Source: Acidimicrobiaceae bacterium
GTDB taxonomy: Bacteria > Actinomycetota > Acidimicrobiia > Acidimicrobiales > Aldehydirespiratoraceae
Reading direction: 5' to 3'
Length of the DNA stretch: 49,483 bases
Assembly (NCBI GenBank): GCA_009845995.1
Contig: VXYK01000067.1
Coordinates: 1-49,483 of the forward strand
Of this stretch, positions 40,711-49,292 are shown one piece after another. The translations under genes were made by a program, and so were the position numbers. How positions within the stretch are numbered: the first letter of the stretch is position 1; the number at the start of each line of letters is the position of its first letter. A model generated the notes under the pieces. It saw only the letters and a program-made list of their open reading frames with translations. It was not told the origin of the DNA and ran no database searches.

Positions 40711-41541
40711 ATGGGTAGGATCAGCAATACGTTTCAGCTAGCGAAACTCTCGTGGGGAGTGCTCAAAAAGGATCGCGAGTTGCTGGCGCTTCCGGTGCTG
40801 TCGTTTCTTGTTTCGGCGGCTTTGCTGATTCCTCTGGTGTTCGTCGCTTTCGCGACAGCCAGCACCGGATCAGCAGCCGGCGAAGAAACCACGGCGAGCC
40901 CCGCGATGGCGCTTGTGGGTATCGTCGGAGCTTTGGGTTTGAGTGTGATCAGCGTCTTCTTCAACGGCGCGTTGGTGGCGGGTGCGCACGAACGGCTCAC
41001 GGGCGGTGATCCGACCGTCGGCTCCGCGATACGGAAGGCTTTCAGCCGCATCTCGGGTTTGGTGCCATGGGCGATCCTGACCGCCACGGTCGGGATGATC
41101 CTGCGTGCTCTGCGCGATCGAGCTGGTGGGCTGAGTAATTTCGTGTTGGGCATTATCGGAATGGCTTGGGAAGTCGCTACTTTTTTGGTCGTTCCCGCCA
41201 TCATGATCGACGACAAAGGCGCTTGGGACGGATTGAAGAAGTCCGGTGCTTTGCTCAAATCAACCTGGGGTGAGAACCTGGCAGCCCGCGTAGGGTTCGG
41301 ACTCTTGGGTTTCGTGGCGATTCTGCCGGTGATCCTCGTAGTAGCTGTCCTGGGTTCCTTGGGTGGTGCAGGTCTAATTCTCGGCATCATTATCGGAGTT
41401 GCCTGGGTTGGACTTGTGGTCGTGGTGATGACTGCGCTCAACGCGGTGTTCCAGGCAGCGCTGTATCTCTACGCAACATCGGGGATGGCCCCGAGCGGCT
41501 TCGAGGGTTCGACCCTCGGCGAGAGCTTCAGTCGCCGCTAG
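40711..41541 (+). CDS. DUF6159 family membrane protein
   Basis: The 276-aa protein starts 'MGRISNTFQLAKLSWGVLKKDRELLALPVLSFLVSAALLIPLV', the typical DUF6159 N-terminus. It has about six hydrophobic segments, rich in Gly/Ala/Val/Ile ('GFGLLGFVAILPVILVVAVLGSL', 'ILGIIIGVAWVGLVVVVMTAL'). Function is unknown for the family. AAGGAG precedes the ATG. A 9-bp gap separates it from the convergent crotonase gene. Confidence 0.78.
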   Translation: MGRISNTFQLAKLSWGVLKKDRELLALPVLSFLVSAALLIPLVFVAFATASTGSAAGEETTASPAMALVGIVGALGLSVISVFFNGALVAGAHERLTGGDPTVGSAIRKAFSRISGLVPWAILTATVGMILRALRDRAGGLSNFVLGIIGMAWEVATFLVVPAIMIDDKGAWDGLKKSGALLKSTWGENLAARVGFGLLGFVAILPVILVVAVLGSLGGAGLILGIIIGVAWVGLVVVVMTALNAVFQAALYLYATSGMAPSGFEGSTLGESFSRR

Positions 41542-41550
41542 ACCAACACG

Positions 41551-42537
41551 CTAGCTGTCGGCAGGGTCCGTCTCGGGTTCCTGAATCGAGTCGATCAGTC
41601 CCCACTTGAGAGCGGTGTTGGCGTCGATGGTGCTGTCTTGCAGCAACCAGGCGAGGGTGCGGTGCCGTCCGATTCGCGCCGGGATGCTGACGGTGCCACC
41701 CACACCGGGCAGCAGACCCATGCGGGTTTCCGGCAGGCGAAACCAGGTGTCGGGATGCGCTTGGACCCGATCGCAGAAAGCCATGATCTCGACTCCGGCA
41801 CCGACGCACGGTCCGTGCACTTGAGCCGTGACGCGGTCGGCGACTCGGTGCAGATAGACCGCGATGGTGGCCGTGGAACGCAGCATGTGCGCGGTCGCCG
41901 GGTCGGCGACGGTGCCGAACTCGGCTGGGTCGCCACCCGCACAGAACGCGGGTCCCTCGCCGCTCAGGCGGATTGGACGGGTCGGTCCGTGGGCGAGCGC
42001 GCCGAACGTGTCGATCAGTTCATCGCGCATTCGTGCATTGATGAGGTTGCGCAACCGGGGCCGGTCGAGGATCACATCAACCCGGTCGGCGTGTTCACTT
42101 GTCCGCACGCGGGGATGGTCGTCGTTTCGCACACGACGGCCTTGGGTTGCCAACCAGGAAGCGAACTCGGCTCCTGACTGCAGGGTTGCATAAGCGAGCG
42201 ATTCGACCAGCAGCGCGTCGCCGAAGCCTCGACTCTCGCCGTCTCGCAGAACCTGGGCGGTGGTGACTGCGGCTATGGGGTTGGCCAGCACCCCCGCGAT
42301 GATCGGCTCTGGGTCGTCGCATCTGATGTCCCACGCGTAGTCCGCATAGCTGCCCACGCCGACCGACACGACAGGCAGTCGCGATAGACGGCCGGCGATT
42401 TCGGCGCCGTCGTGGTCGCCGAGCTCGACTGCCACCACCGGACTGTCGACGGCGACACCGACCATCCTGTCGATGTCCGGCGACGCCACGGTGGCCCGGG
42501 CTTGCTCCCATGACCACAAGATGGCGTCCACGACCAA
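41551..42537 (-). CDS. Tandem crotonase (enoyl-CoA hydratase/isomerase) protein with degenerate first domain
   Basis: The C-terminal ~185 residues of the 328-aa protein are a complete crotonase: oxyanion loop 'AFCAGGDPAEFG', 'VHGPCVGAGVEIMAFCDRV' and 'RLPETRMGLLPGVGGTVSI'. The first ~140 residues look like a shrunken second crotonase: 'PVVAVELGDHDGAEIAGRLSRLPVVSVGVG' and a C-terminal-like 'DALLVESLAYATLQSGAEFASWLATQGRR', without catalytic loops. It hydrates or isomerises an enoyl-CoA. TTG 42537 (or GTG 42531) follows the synthetase stop by 3 bp, so it is part of the same operon. Confidence 0.82.
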   Translation of the reverse strand: MVVDAILWSWEQARATVASPDIDRMVGVAVDSPVVAVELGDHDGAEIAGRLSRLPVVSVGVGSYADYAWDIRCDDPEPIIAGVLANPIAAVTTAQVLRDGESRGFGDALLVESLAYATLQSGAEFASWLATQGRRVRNDDHPRVRTSEHADRVDVILDRPRLRNLINARMRDELIDTFGALAHGPTRPIRLSGEGPAFCAGGDPAEFGTVADPATAHMLRSTATIAVYLHRVADRVTAQVHGPCVGAGVEIMAFCDRVQAHPDTWFRLPETRMGLLPGVGGTVSIPARIGRHRTLAWLLQDSTIDANTALKWGLIDSIQEPETDPADS

Positions 42538-42540
42538 ACC

Positions 42541-44073
42541 TCAGCCGTCCGAGTCGCCCAGATGTCCGTGCCGCTCGCGCAGTTCCCTGCGAAGCAGCTT
42601 CCCGGTGTCGTTGTAGGGAAGCTCGTCGACCAGCACCACATGGGCAGGGACGCGACTCGACCGCAACCTCTGGCGCACCAGTTCTTGGATCTCGCTTTCG
42701 ATTGCGCCGTCGGCAGGCTGCGTTGTCTGGTCGGCGAGCACGATGACGGCGACCACTTTCTCGCCCCATTGTCGGTCGGGAACACCGATCGCGGCTGCGT
42801 CGGAGACACCGGGGTGGGTCAGCAGCACATCCTCGATTTCCCCCGGCGACATATTCTCTGCGCCACGGATGATGACGTCGTCGTTGCGTCCCTGGACGAA
42901 CAGGTAGCCGGCTTCGTCTATGAAGCCCCCGTCGCGGGTTGGGAACCACCCGTCTACGAGCAGCGAACCGGCTTCGAGATATTCGCCCGACACCTGTTCG
43001 CCGCGCACAAAGATCTCACCGGGTTCACCGGCCCCCAGCTCCGTACCAGCGTCATCGCGGATTGAGAGTTCCACGCCGGGAAGTGCGCGCCCGACTGAGC
43101 CGAGGCGTCGTTGCTCCGAGGGATCATCGCTGTACTGGGCCAGCCGGTGGTCGTCGGGGCCCAGAAGGGCGATGGTGGAACTGGTCTCAGTGAGGCCGTA
43201 GGCGTTGACGAATGAGGTGATTGGAAACAGCTCCAATGCTCGGGTAATGACTGGTAGCGGCATTCTGCCTCCACCATAAGACAGGGTTCGGACCCCTAGC
43301 AGTGGTTCACCTCCACGGGCGTCGAGGGCCCCTACAATTCGGGCCAGCATGGTGGGTACGACCATGGCGTGGGTAACGCCTTCCCGCTCCACGGTGTCGA
43401 TCCAATCATCAGGATCGAACTTCGGGAGTTGCACGATTCGGCGTCCGGCGTACACCGCCGAGAGCATGGCGGAAACCCCCGCCACATGGTAGGGAGGCAC
43501 GCTGACGATGGTTGCTTCATCAGCGCCTGCGCCCATGAACTCAACCGAACCCAAGATGTAGGAGACCAGGTGTTTATGACGCAACACGGCGGATTTTGGG
43601 GCGCCGGTTGTGCCGCTCGTGAACAGAAGCACTGCAATGTCATCAGGGTCCATCGACCAGTCGGGTGCAGTACACGGCGCCGCTCCGTTGGCGGGGTCTT
43701 CGAGAAACTGCTGACGAGTCAGCGTCTCAAGACGATCCACGCCCGATAGTCGCACAGACCCGGCGGCATCTGTGATCGCCACGCCGGGCGCGTTGCGCTG
43801 AGCCAAAGAGGAAAGGTCGTCGTCTGGCAGCCGATAGTTGAGAGGCGCGTAGGGCATTCCTGCCCATGCCGCGCCGAACAGAGAAATCGGTACTGCCGGA
43901 CTCGATTCGTCGCACAACACAACCGTGTCGCCGTCGGTTTCGCGGAATTGCGCCGCCGCCATCCCTGCTTGCTCGTAAAGCTGCCGGTAGGTCATCCCGT
44001 TTTCCAGGGGGCCGACTGCGACCCGATCACCGAGTCCTTCCGCCGCCATCTCCAGCAGCATCATCAGGTTCAT
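42541..44073 (-). CDS. AMP-dependent acyl-CoA synthetase/ligase
   Basis: The 510-aa ANL enzyme has 'VLLFTSGTTGAPKSAVLRHKHL', 'NAYGLTETSSTIALLG', 'DGWFPTRDGGFIDEAGYLFVQGRNDDVIIRGAENMSPGEIE' and 'LPYNDTGKLLRRELRE' (adenylation Lys). It activates a carboxylate to CoA thioester. It is the middle gene of a three-gene unit (small desulforedoxin-like protein, this ligase, crotonase). Confidence 0.9.
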   Translation of the reverse strand: MNLMMLLEMAAEGLGDRVAVGPLENGMTYRQLYEQAGMAAAQFRETDGDTVVLCDESSPAVPISLFGAAWAGMPYAPLNYRLPDDDLSSLAQRNAPGVAITDAAGSVRLSGVDRLETLTRQQFLEDPANGAAPCTAPDWSMDPDDIAVLLFTSGTTGAPKSAVLRHKHLVSYILGSVEFMGAGADEATIVSVPPYHVAGVSAMLSAVYAGRRIVQLPKFDPDDWIDTVEREGVTHAMVVPTMLARIVGALDARGGEPLLGVRTLSYGGGRMPLPVITRALELFPITSFVNAYGLTETSSTIALLGPDDHRLAQYSDDPSEQRRLGSVGRALPGVELSIRDDAGTELGAGEPGEIFVRGEQVSGEYLEAGSLLVDGWFPTRDGGFIDEAGYLFVQGRNDDVIIRGAENMSPGEIEDVLLTHPGVSDAAAIGVPDRQWGEKVVAVIVLADQTTQPADGAIESEIQELVRQRLRSSRVPAHVVLVDELPYNDTGKLLRRELRERHGHLGDSDG

Positions 44074-44089
44074 GGCGGGTGCGGTCGAC

Positions 44090-44395
44090 TCAGTCTGAGG
44101 CGGGAAGGGTCTTTGCCTCAGCGACGCTCAAAGCGGCCCCGTCAATGGCGATGGAACCAGACCCACCTTTGGTGGCCAGCAATTCAACGGTGTCTTCGGG
44201 GTTGCTGTAGCGCTTACCTAGCAGGGTGCCCTCCGCTGCATCGGGTGCAGGTTCACCGGTAATTTCGCCGGTTCCTGCGGCAACCATGGCGGTGCCCCCG
44301 CAGGTCAACTCGGCCTCGCCATCGCCTTTCACCACGATCACTTGTGTCTTGCAAACCGTGCTCTGGAATCGGGCACCGGGCTTTAGTTCGACCAT
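44090..44395 (-). CDS. Small desulforedoxin-fold-like protein lacking half the cysteines
   Basis: The 101-aa protein begins 'MVELKPGARFQSTVCKTQVIVV ... ELTCGGTAM'. This follows the desulforedoxin / desulfoferrodoxin N-terminal pattern C-x2-C-(15-16)-C-C-G-x-x-M, but with S12-x2-C15 and C32-G33. One Cys of each pair is lost, so a rubredoxin-type Fe site cannot form; two Cys remain. The C-terminal half ('GKRYSNPEDTVELLATKGGSGSIAIDGAALSVAEAKTLPASD') is a beta-rich extension. AGGAG lies 9 nt before the ATG. It heads the operon with an acyl-CoA ligase. The function is unknown; the fold is inferred by eye. Confidence 0.65.
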   Translation of the reverse strand: MVELKPGARFQSTVCKTQVIVVKGDGEAELTCGGTAMVAAGTGEITGEPAPDAAEGTLLGKRYSNPEDTVELLATKGGSGSIAIDGAALSVAEAKTLPASD

Positions 44396-44499
44396 CGTCT
44401 GTTACTCCTGGGCGTTGGTTGGTGCTCCATTGTGCCGCGAAGCCTTCATGAGACCAAAGCCGCCCTTGCGTTTGCTGGAGTTTTGGCTGTCAAAATGGT

Positions 44500-44505
44500 T
44501 ATTGT
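44500..44505 (+). promoter_or_regulatory. Candidate -10 (TATTGT) of the CoA-transferase gene
   Basis: TATTGT ends 8 nt before ATG 44514 and indicates a leaderless transcript. The 118-bp spacer also holds the opposite-strand leader of the desulforedoxin-like gene. Confidence 0.5.
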
Positions 44506-44513
44506 CGGGCGTC

Positions 44514-45800
44514 ATGGAGCGACGGGAGTGCGATCTCGTGGCGTGGGCGTCAAGTGGTGCCATGTGGTTGACGGGCCAGCGGGACGGCCCGCCGTCGGCC
44601 GCTCCAGCTCGGGTGGTCAGAGCTCTGGCGACAGCAGCCGACGATCTGGCACGGCAGACCGCCCGCTGGGGTCAGACCGTAGTGGTCGACGGACCTGCTT
44701 TGTTGGGCGAACGTGCAGCCCTCACCGGCATGAGCCGCAACGGCGACACGTCGGTGGGAGGGTCGGCTCGTTTCGTGCAGGCGGCCGACGGCAAGATCGT
44801 GGTGAACCTCGCCAGGCCCGAAGATGTGGAGTCTCTTCCGGCTCTCGTGGGCCAGTCTTTGAGAGCGGATGACTGGCCCATGATTGCAGCGGGTATTGCT
44901 CGGCTTCGGAGCGCTGAGCTTGTCGATACCGCGACGCTGCTTGGGATCCCGTTTGCAGTTCCGTCCAGTTATCGGCTGCCTGTGGAATCCCCGGATCGGG
45001 AACTCCATCATGGTGGACCGCGCCGGGTGGTTGAGCGGCCTTTGGTTGTGGACCTCACATCTTTGTGGGCCGGTCCGTTGGTCGGCGGGCTGCTCGCCGA
45101 GGCTGGTGCCCGGGTTGTGAAAGTGGAAGGCGCCGGCCGTCCCGACGGAGCTCGCAGAGGGACACCTGAGTTCTTCGATCTGCTCAACCACGCCAAAGAA
45201 TGCGTCGAAATCGACTTCGCGAACGCCGACGACCAGGCGTTTCTGCGCCGCTTGCTGGCCGCGGCTGATCTCGTTTTGGAGGGTTCTCGGCCTCGGGTGA
45301 TGGACCGGTTGGGGATCGATCCCTGCGCACTGGCTGAAACGGGTGTTTCCTGGTTGTCGATCAATGCCTATGGCCGTACCGGCACTGCTGGCATGAGGGT
45401 TGGCTTTGGTGACGACACGGCGGTGGCCGGCGGTCTTTGGTTGCCCGGCGACCCTGGTGGCTTTGTCGCTGACGCGGTGGCTGATCCGATCGCTGGTTTG
45501 GCAGCGGCCGCTTTGGCGGCACGGTTGTTGGCTTCACCGCAGGCAGCGGTCGTGGAGGTTCCGCTTGCCCGAGCCGCGGCCTGGGCTGGGTCCTGTGCGA
45601 CGTCAGACTCTGTGGAAGCGCGCCTGCACCATGACGGAGATCGGTGGTTCGTGGAACTTGGGGCCGAACGCGTGCAGGTTCAGGTTCCGCAACACCGACC
45701 GCTGCCTGCGACGGCCAAGCCTGTTGGTAGCCATAATGCTCTGCTCAGAGAGGAGTTCGCAGCATGCCCGGCGTCGGCATCAGCTGTGGGTTCTTCGTGA
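44514..45800 (+). CDS. Family III CoA-transferase (CaiB/BaiF type)
   Basis: The 428-aa protein's C-terminal two thirds show the family III signature: 'VVDLTSLWAGPLVGGLLAEAGARVVKVEGAG', then 'FFDLLNHAKECVEIDF' and 'ADLVLEGSRPRVMDRLGID', with 'SWLSINAYGRTG'. The catalytic Asp is expected near 'LLNHAKECVEID'. The N-terminal ~170 residues (Trp/Ala-rich, 'WLTGQRDGPPS') are divergent. It transfers CoA between acyl-CoA and a free acid. An upstream in-frame extension to 44226 runs antisense through the small desulforedoxin-like gene and is rejected. A carboxylase gene follows. Confidence 0.87.
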   Translation: MERRECDLVAWASSGAMWLTGQRDGPPSAAPARVVRALATAADDLARQTARWGQTVVVDGPALLGERAALTGMSRNGDTSVGGSARFVQAADGKIVVNLARPEDVESLPALVGQSLRADDWPMIAAGIARLRSAELVDTATLLGIPFAVPSSYRLPVESPDRELHHGGPRRVVERPLVVDLTSLWAGPLVGGLLAEAGARVVKVEGAGRPDGARRGTPEFFDLLNHAKECVEIDFANADDQAFLRRLLAAADLVLEGSRPRVMDRLGIDPCALAETGVSWLSINAYGRTGTAGMRVGFGDDTAVAGGLWLPGDPGGFVADAVADPIAGLAAAALAARLLASPQAAVVEVPLARAAAWAGSCATSDSVEARLHHDGDRWFVELGAERVQVQVPQHRPLPATAKPVGSHNALLREEFAACPASASAVGSS

Positions 45801-45814
45801 GATAACGGAGTTGC

Positions 45815-45820
45815 TAGGGT
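45815..45820 (+). promoter_or_regulatory. Candidate -10 (TAGGGT) of the acyl-CoA carboxylase gene
   Basis: TAGGGT ends 8 nt before ATG 45829, directly after the CoA-transferase stop. The gene may thus have its own leaderless transcript besides read-through. Confidence 0.5.
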
Positions 45821-45828
45821 CACTTTCG

Positions 45829-47328
45829 ATGGGCGACAGCCACGACTGGGGTGAAACCCTCGACGATCTACAAGCACGGCGGGCCACAGCGTTCGCCATG
45901 GGCGGCGCCGACAAGTTGGCTGCCCGTGCAGAGTCGCGGCGCCTGGATGCCCGCAGCCGCATCGCCGCGTTGCTTGACGACGGTTCGTTTTCTGAGATCG
46001 GTACCTTGGCTGGTGGCTCCGCTCCCGCGGATGCTCTGGTCGCGGGCGTGGGAAAAATCGACGGTCGCCCCGTTGCGGTTGGCGCTGAGGACTTCACGAC
46101 CATGGGCGGTTCGATCGGTGCGGCCGCTTCCCGCAAACGCTGGCGCATCGCCGATATCGCCAGTCGGGAACGCGTGCCGCTGGTGATGCTGCTGGAGGGC
46201 GCGGGCCATCGGCCGCCCAAACCGGGGGACCCTTCCGCGGGTGGCCCGGGCGATCTTCAAGCTCAGGGTCGGTTGTCTGGATATGTGCCCATGGTGTGCG
46301 CGGTGATGGGTTCATCGGCCGGCCACGGAGCAATCACTGCTCCGTTGTGCGACTGGTCGGTGATGACCGCGGACGCCGCTATTTTCACTGCCGGACCTCC
46401 GGTGGTGAAGGCGTCGCTGGGTGAAGACGTCAGTAAAGGAGAACTGGGCGGCCCGGCTGTAGCCATCACCAGCGGTGTCGTGCACAATCTCTCTGCCGAC
46501 GATGCTTCGTTGCTTGCTGATGTGCGCAGTTACCTGGGGTTTTTCGGTTCATCGGCGTGGGAGCAGCCTCCATGGTGCGATACCGGCGATCTCGGTCCAA
46601 GGCGTCTAGAAGACATGCTTGAGATAGTGCCCCGCGACGGTTCTGCGGGTTACGACATGCGGCTGGCGGTGAGCCGCGTAGTCGACGGCGGCGGATTCTT
46701 TCAGATCCAACCCGATTTCGGCCCGTCGATAGTGTGTGCCCTTGCGCGGATAGGGGGCTGCGCGGTTGGGGTGGTCGCCAACCAACCCTCAGTCATCGCC
46801 GGTTCCATTGACGTCGACTCGGCCGACAAAGCAGCTCATTTCATCGAGGTTTGCGACAGCTTCCATCTACCGTTGATTTTTCTGACCGACAATCCAGGAG
46901 TGTTGGCGGGAACCGCTTCTGAACAGGCCGGAATTCTGAGAGCGGGCGCTCGCATGTTCACCGCTCAGACTCGTGCCACGACAGTCAAGATTCAGGTCAC
47001 CTTGCGCAAGGCGTACGGGTTCGGCTCGTGCGTGATGGCAATGAACGCCTTCGACAATCAAACAGTCTCGTATGCCTTTCCGGGGGTCACCATGGGCGCC
47101 ATGGGCTCGTCGGGTGCCAGTGACGCGGTGGGTGCCGATGAGCGCACCCGTGAAGAGCTCCGTCAGGCCGAGTTGGAGTCAAGTTATCGCTCCGCGTCGG
47201 GCCTCGGGTTTGACGAGTTGATCGACCCCCGCGACCTGCGCAATGCGATCCTCACAGGGCTTGAGTTGAGCGCACGCCGTCGTATGGACTCGCCTCAGCC
47301 CAAAGCACGGGTCGGGATAACTCCCTGA
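45829..47328 (+). CDS. Acyl-CoA carboxylase carboxyltransferase (beta) subunit
   Basis: The 499-aa carboxyltransferase is of PccB/AccD type. Signatures are 'GKIDGRPVAVGAEDFTTMGGSIGAAASRKRWRI', 'MLLEGAGHRPPKPG', 'GSSAGHGAITAPLCDWSVMT', and in the C-terminal domain 'FLTDNPGVLAGTASEQAGILRAGARM', 'KIQVTLRKAYGFGSCVM' and 'MGAMGSSGASDAV'. It transfers carboxyl from biotin to a CoA ester; no biotin carboxylase gene is in the window. The frame is open back to 45400, but ATG 45829 with TAGGGT 8 nt upstream is the credible start. Confidence 0.92.
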   Translation: MGDSHDWGETLDDLQARRATAFAMGGADKLAARAESRRLDARSRIAALLDDGSFSEIGTLAGGSAPADALVAGVGKIDGRPVAVGAEDFTTMGGSIGAAASRKRWRIADIASRERVPLVMLLEGAGHRPPKPGDPSAGGPGDLQAQGRLSGYVPMVCAVMGSSAGHGAITAPLCDWSVMTADAAIFTAGPPVVKASLGEDVSKGELGGPAVAITSGVVHNLSADDASLLADVRSYLGFFGSSAWEQPPWCDTGDLGPRRLEDMLEIVPRDGSAGYDMRLAVSRVVDGGGFFQIQPDFGPSIVCALARIGGCAVGVVANQPSVIAGSIDVDSADKAAHFIEVCDSFHLPLIFLTDNPGVLAGTASEQAGILRAGARMFTAQTRATTVKIQVTLRKAYGFGSCVMAMNAFDNQTVSYAFPGVTMGAMGSSGASDAVGADERTREELRQAELESSYRSASGLGFDELIDPRDLRNAILTGLELSARRRMDSPQPKARVGITP

Positions 47329-47386
47329 GCTGTTTTGACGGGCGCCTGAGCCGACTGGGGCGCTGGATGCCCAATGCGCCTTCGTT

Positions 47387-47392
47387 TAACGT
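47387..47392 (+). promoter_or_regulatory. Candidate -10 (TAACGT) of the PhyH gene
   Basis: TAACGT ends 6 nt before ATG 47399, consistent with a leaderless mRNA. Confidence 0.5.
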
Positions 47393-47398
47393 TGGACA

Positions 47399-48235
47399 AT
47401 GCTTACTGCCGATGACCTGAGGACGTTCGACGCCGACGGGTTTGTGGAGATTGGGCTGGTGCTCGACTCAAAGTTGATTGAGCGACTGCATGAGCGCTTC
47501 GAGCGGCTTTTTGCGGGCGAGTTCGAGACCGGCACCGCACCCGACGAGGTCAATTGGCAACTAGGCGAAAGTGATCCGTCTCTGACCCGTCAGATATGCA
47601 ACGCTTGGAAAGCCGACCGGCTCATAGCGGCCACGGTGCTTGACGAGCGCCTCGGCGCGGCCGTCGCCCGGCTCGCCCGCTGGCCCGGAGCGCGCATCGT
47701 CCAGGACAACGTGATTTGGAAGCCGCCAGGGGCCAAGTCGCTGGGCTTTCACCGTGACAACGCCTATCTGGCCTGGTACACGCCGAGTGAGATGTGTTCG
47801 TGTTGGATAGCCCTCGACGACACCAGCGCCTCGGGCGGCACGTTGGAGTTGGCCCGCGGATCGCACCGGTGGCCGACAAGCGCCGGTCCGCAGGGTGAGT
47901 TCCACGCTCCCGACGACTATCGGGCGACTGTCGCGGCAGCGGCCGCTAGTGCAGGCGCCGAACTCGACATCGCTGCGCTTGAGATGAGCGCCGGCAGTGC
48001 TGCTTTCCACCACGGATGGGCCTGGCACGGTTCGGGCCCGAACCGATCCGGATCGCACCGTCGGGCGCTGGTGCTGCACTGTGCGAGCAGCGAAGCCCGC
48101 TTCTGCCGCGCCGGGTTCGGCTCGGGCAACGGTCCTGTCTACACCCGCTACGCAAGGCTTTGTGATGATCAGATGGACGAGAACCATTTTCCGATCCTGT
48201 GGCACCGCGACGGCTACCGCACTCCAGGCATCTGA
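47399..48235 (+). CDS. Phytanoyl-CoA dioxygenase (PhyH) family protein
   Basis: The 278-aa Fe(II)/2-oxoglutarate-dependent dioxygenase has the HxD metal pair in 'LGFHRDNAYLAWYTP'. The distal His and oxoglutarate Arg lie around 'AFHHGWAWHGSGPNRSGSHRRALVLHC', with 'SGGTLELARGSHRWP' between. The family hydroxylates acyl-CoAs or other small molecules; the substrate is not known. Start supported by TAACGT 6 nt upstream. Confidence 0.88.
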   Translation: MLTADDLRTFDADGFVEIGLVLDSKLIERLHERFERLFAGEFETGTAPDEVNWQLGESDPSLTRQICNAWKADRLIAATVLDERLGAAVARLARWPGARIVQDNVIWKPPGAKSLGFHRDNAYLAWYTPSEMCSCWIALDDTSASGGTLELARGSHRWPTSAGPQGEFHAPDDYRATVAAAAASAGAELDIAALEMSAGSAAFHHGWAWHGSGPNRSGSHRRALVLHCASSEARFCRAGFGSGNGPVYTRYARLCDDQMDENHFPILWHRDGYRTPGI

Positions 48236-48288
48236 ATAAGTGCGCTGAACACAGGCTGCGTGGTTCCAGATTCGGGTTTTGCTGCTGA

Positions 48289-48294
48289 TAGGGT
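48289..48294 (+). promoter_or_regulatory. Candidate -10 (TAGGGT) of the aldo/keto reductase gene
   Basis: TAGGGT ends 10 nt before ATG 48305, slightly further than in the other candidate leaderless promoters. Confidence 0.4.
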
Positions 48295-48304
48295 CCGCGT
48301 CCGT

Positions 48305-49285
48305 ATGCGACAGATTGAACTCGATGGATTGAACAAACCTGTCAGCCGGTTGGTGCATGGTTCGACCGGATTGATGGGTGCTGATGACACGGAGGCGTTT
48401 CCCGTGCTCGACGCGGCTGTCGAAGCGGGCGTGAACGCTTTCGACACAGCAGCCGTGTATGCCTTCGACGGCTACAGCATGGATGCGATGCTCGGCCGGT
48501 GGATTCGGGACCGCGGCGCGCGCGACGAGGTCGTGGTGATCGCCAAAGGTGCCCACCCGGCGTTGCCTGATTGGCATCTGCCGCGGGTGAATCCGGCTGC
48601 TATCGCAGACGACATTGACCTGACCCGTGAGCGTATGGATTTGGACTGCCTTGATCTTTGGCTCTTTCACCGTGACGACCCGACGGCTGACATCGGGTCG
48701 CTCGTCGAAGCGGTCGATTCAGCGATCGCCCAAGGCTCGATCCGCGCCTGGGGGGTGTCGAACTGGTCGGTGGCGCGGATAAAAGCCGCGATCGCCTACG
48801 CGGCCGACCATGGTCTTCGCGGCCCCGTCGTCAACAGCGCTCACTACAGCCTTGCTACCCAACTCGACAGCCCTTGGGACGACGTGGTCACGCTCACCGG
48901 TGAAGCGCAAGCCGCTGACCGCGACTGGCATTGCGAAAGCGACGTGAAAGTTGTTGCCTGGTCGGCGCTTGCAGGTGGATTCCTGAGCGAGCGGGTCAGC
49001 CGGGAAGACTTAGAAAACGAACCAGCGCCGCAGTTGGCAGACACCGCCCGCTGCTATCTGAACGAAGATAACTGGCAGCGCCGCGAGCGGGCCGCACAGG
49101 TGGGTCGGCGTATGGGTCTGAGTTTGAGCCAAATAGCTCTGGCCTGGGTGTTTGCCGCTGATTTTCGACCTATGGCCATAGCCGGCAGCGTCACTCCAAA
49201 CGAAGTTCGCGAGAACGTCACTGCTGCGGACGCACAGTTGAGCGCCGCAGACATCAGCTACATCAACGACGGATCAGAGGTCTAA
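48305..49285 (+). CDS. Aldo/keto reductase
   Basis: The 326-aa TIM-barrel NAD(P)H oxidoreductase has 'VSRLVHGSTGLMG', 'AGVNAFDTAAVYAFDGYSMDAMLGRWI' (catalytic Asp and Tyr), catalytic Lys in 'EVVVIAKGAHP', 'LDLWLFHRDDPT' and C-terminal 'GSVTPNEVRENVTA'. It reduces an aldehyde or ketone, perhaps a sugar-derived one given the GH3 gene 7 bp after it. ATG 48305 is taken because it gives the family N-terminus; an in-frame start at 48260 is less likely. Confidence 0.88.
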   Translation: MRQIELDGLNKPVSRLVHGSTGLMGADDTEAFPVLDAAVEAGVNAFDTAAVYAFDGYSMDAMLGRWIRDRGARDEVVVIAKGAHPALPDWHLPRVNPAAIADDIDLTRERMDLDCLDLWLFHRDDPTADIGSLVEAVDSAIAQGSIRAWGVSNWSVARIKAAIAYAADHGLRGPVVNSAHYSLATQLDSPWDDVVTLTGEAQAADRDWHCESDVKVVAWSALAGGFLSERVSREDLENEPAPQLADTARCYLNEDNWQRRERAAQVGRRMGLSLSQIALAWVFAADFRPMAIAGSVTPNEVRENVTAADAQLSAADISYINDGSEV

Positions 49286-49292
49286 AGCCGGT

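Noticed and set aside
47561..48670. 369-codon minus-strand frame opposite PhyH and the aldo/keto reductase
   Set aside because: The sense genes carry complete active-site motifs; the antisense product resembles nothing and has no start signals.
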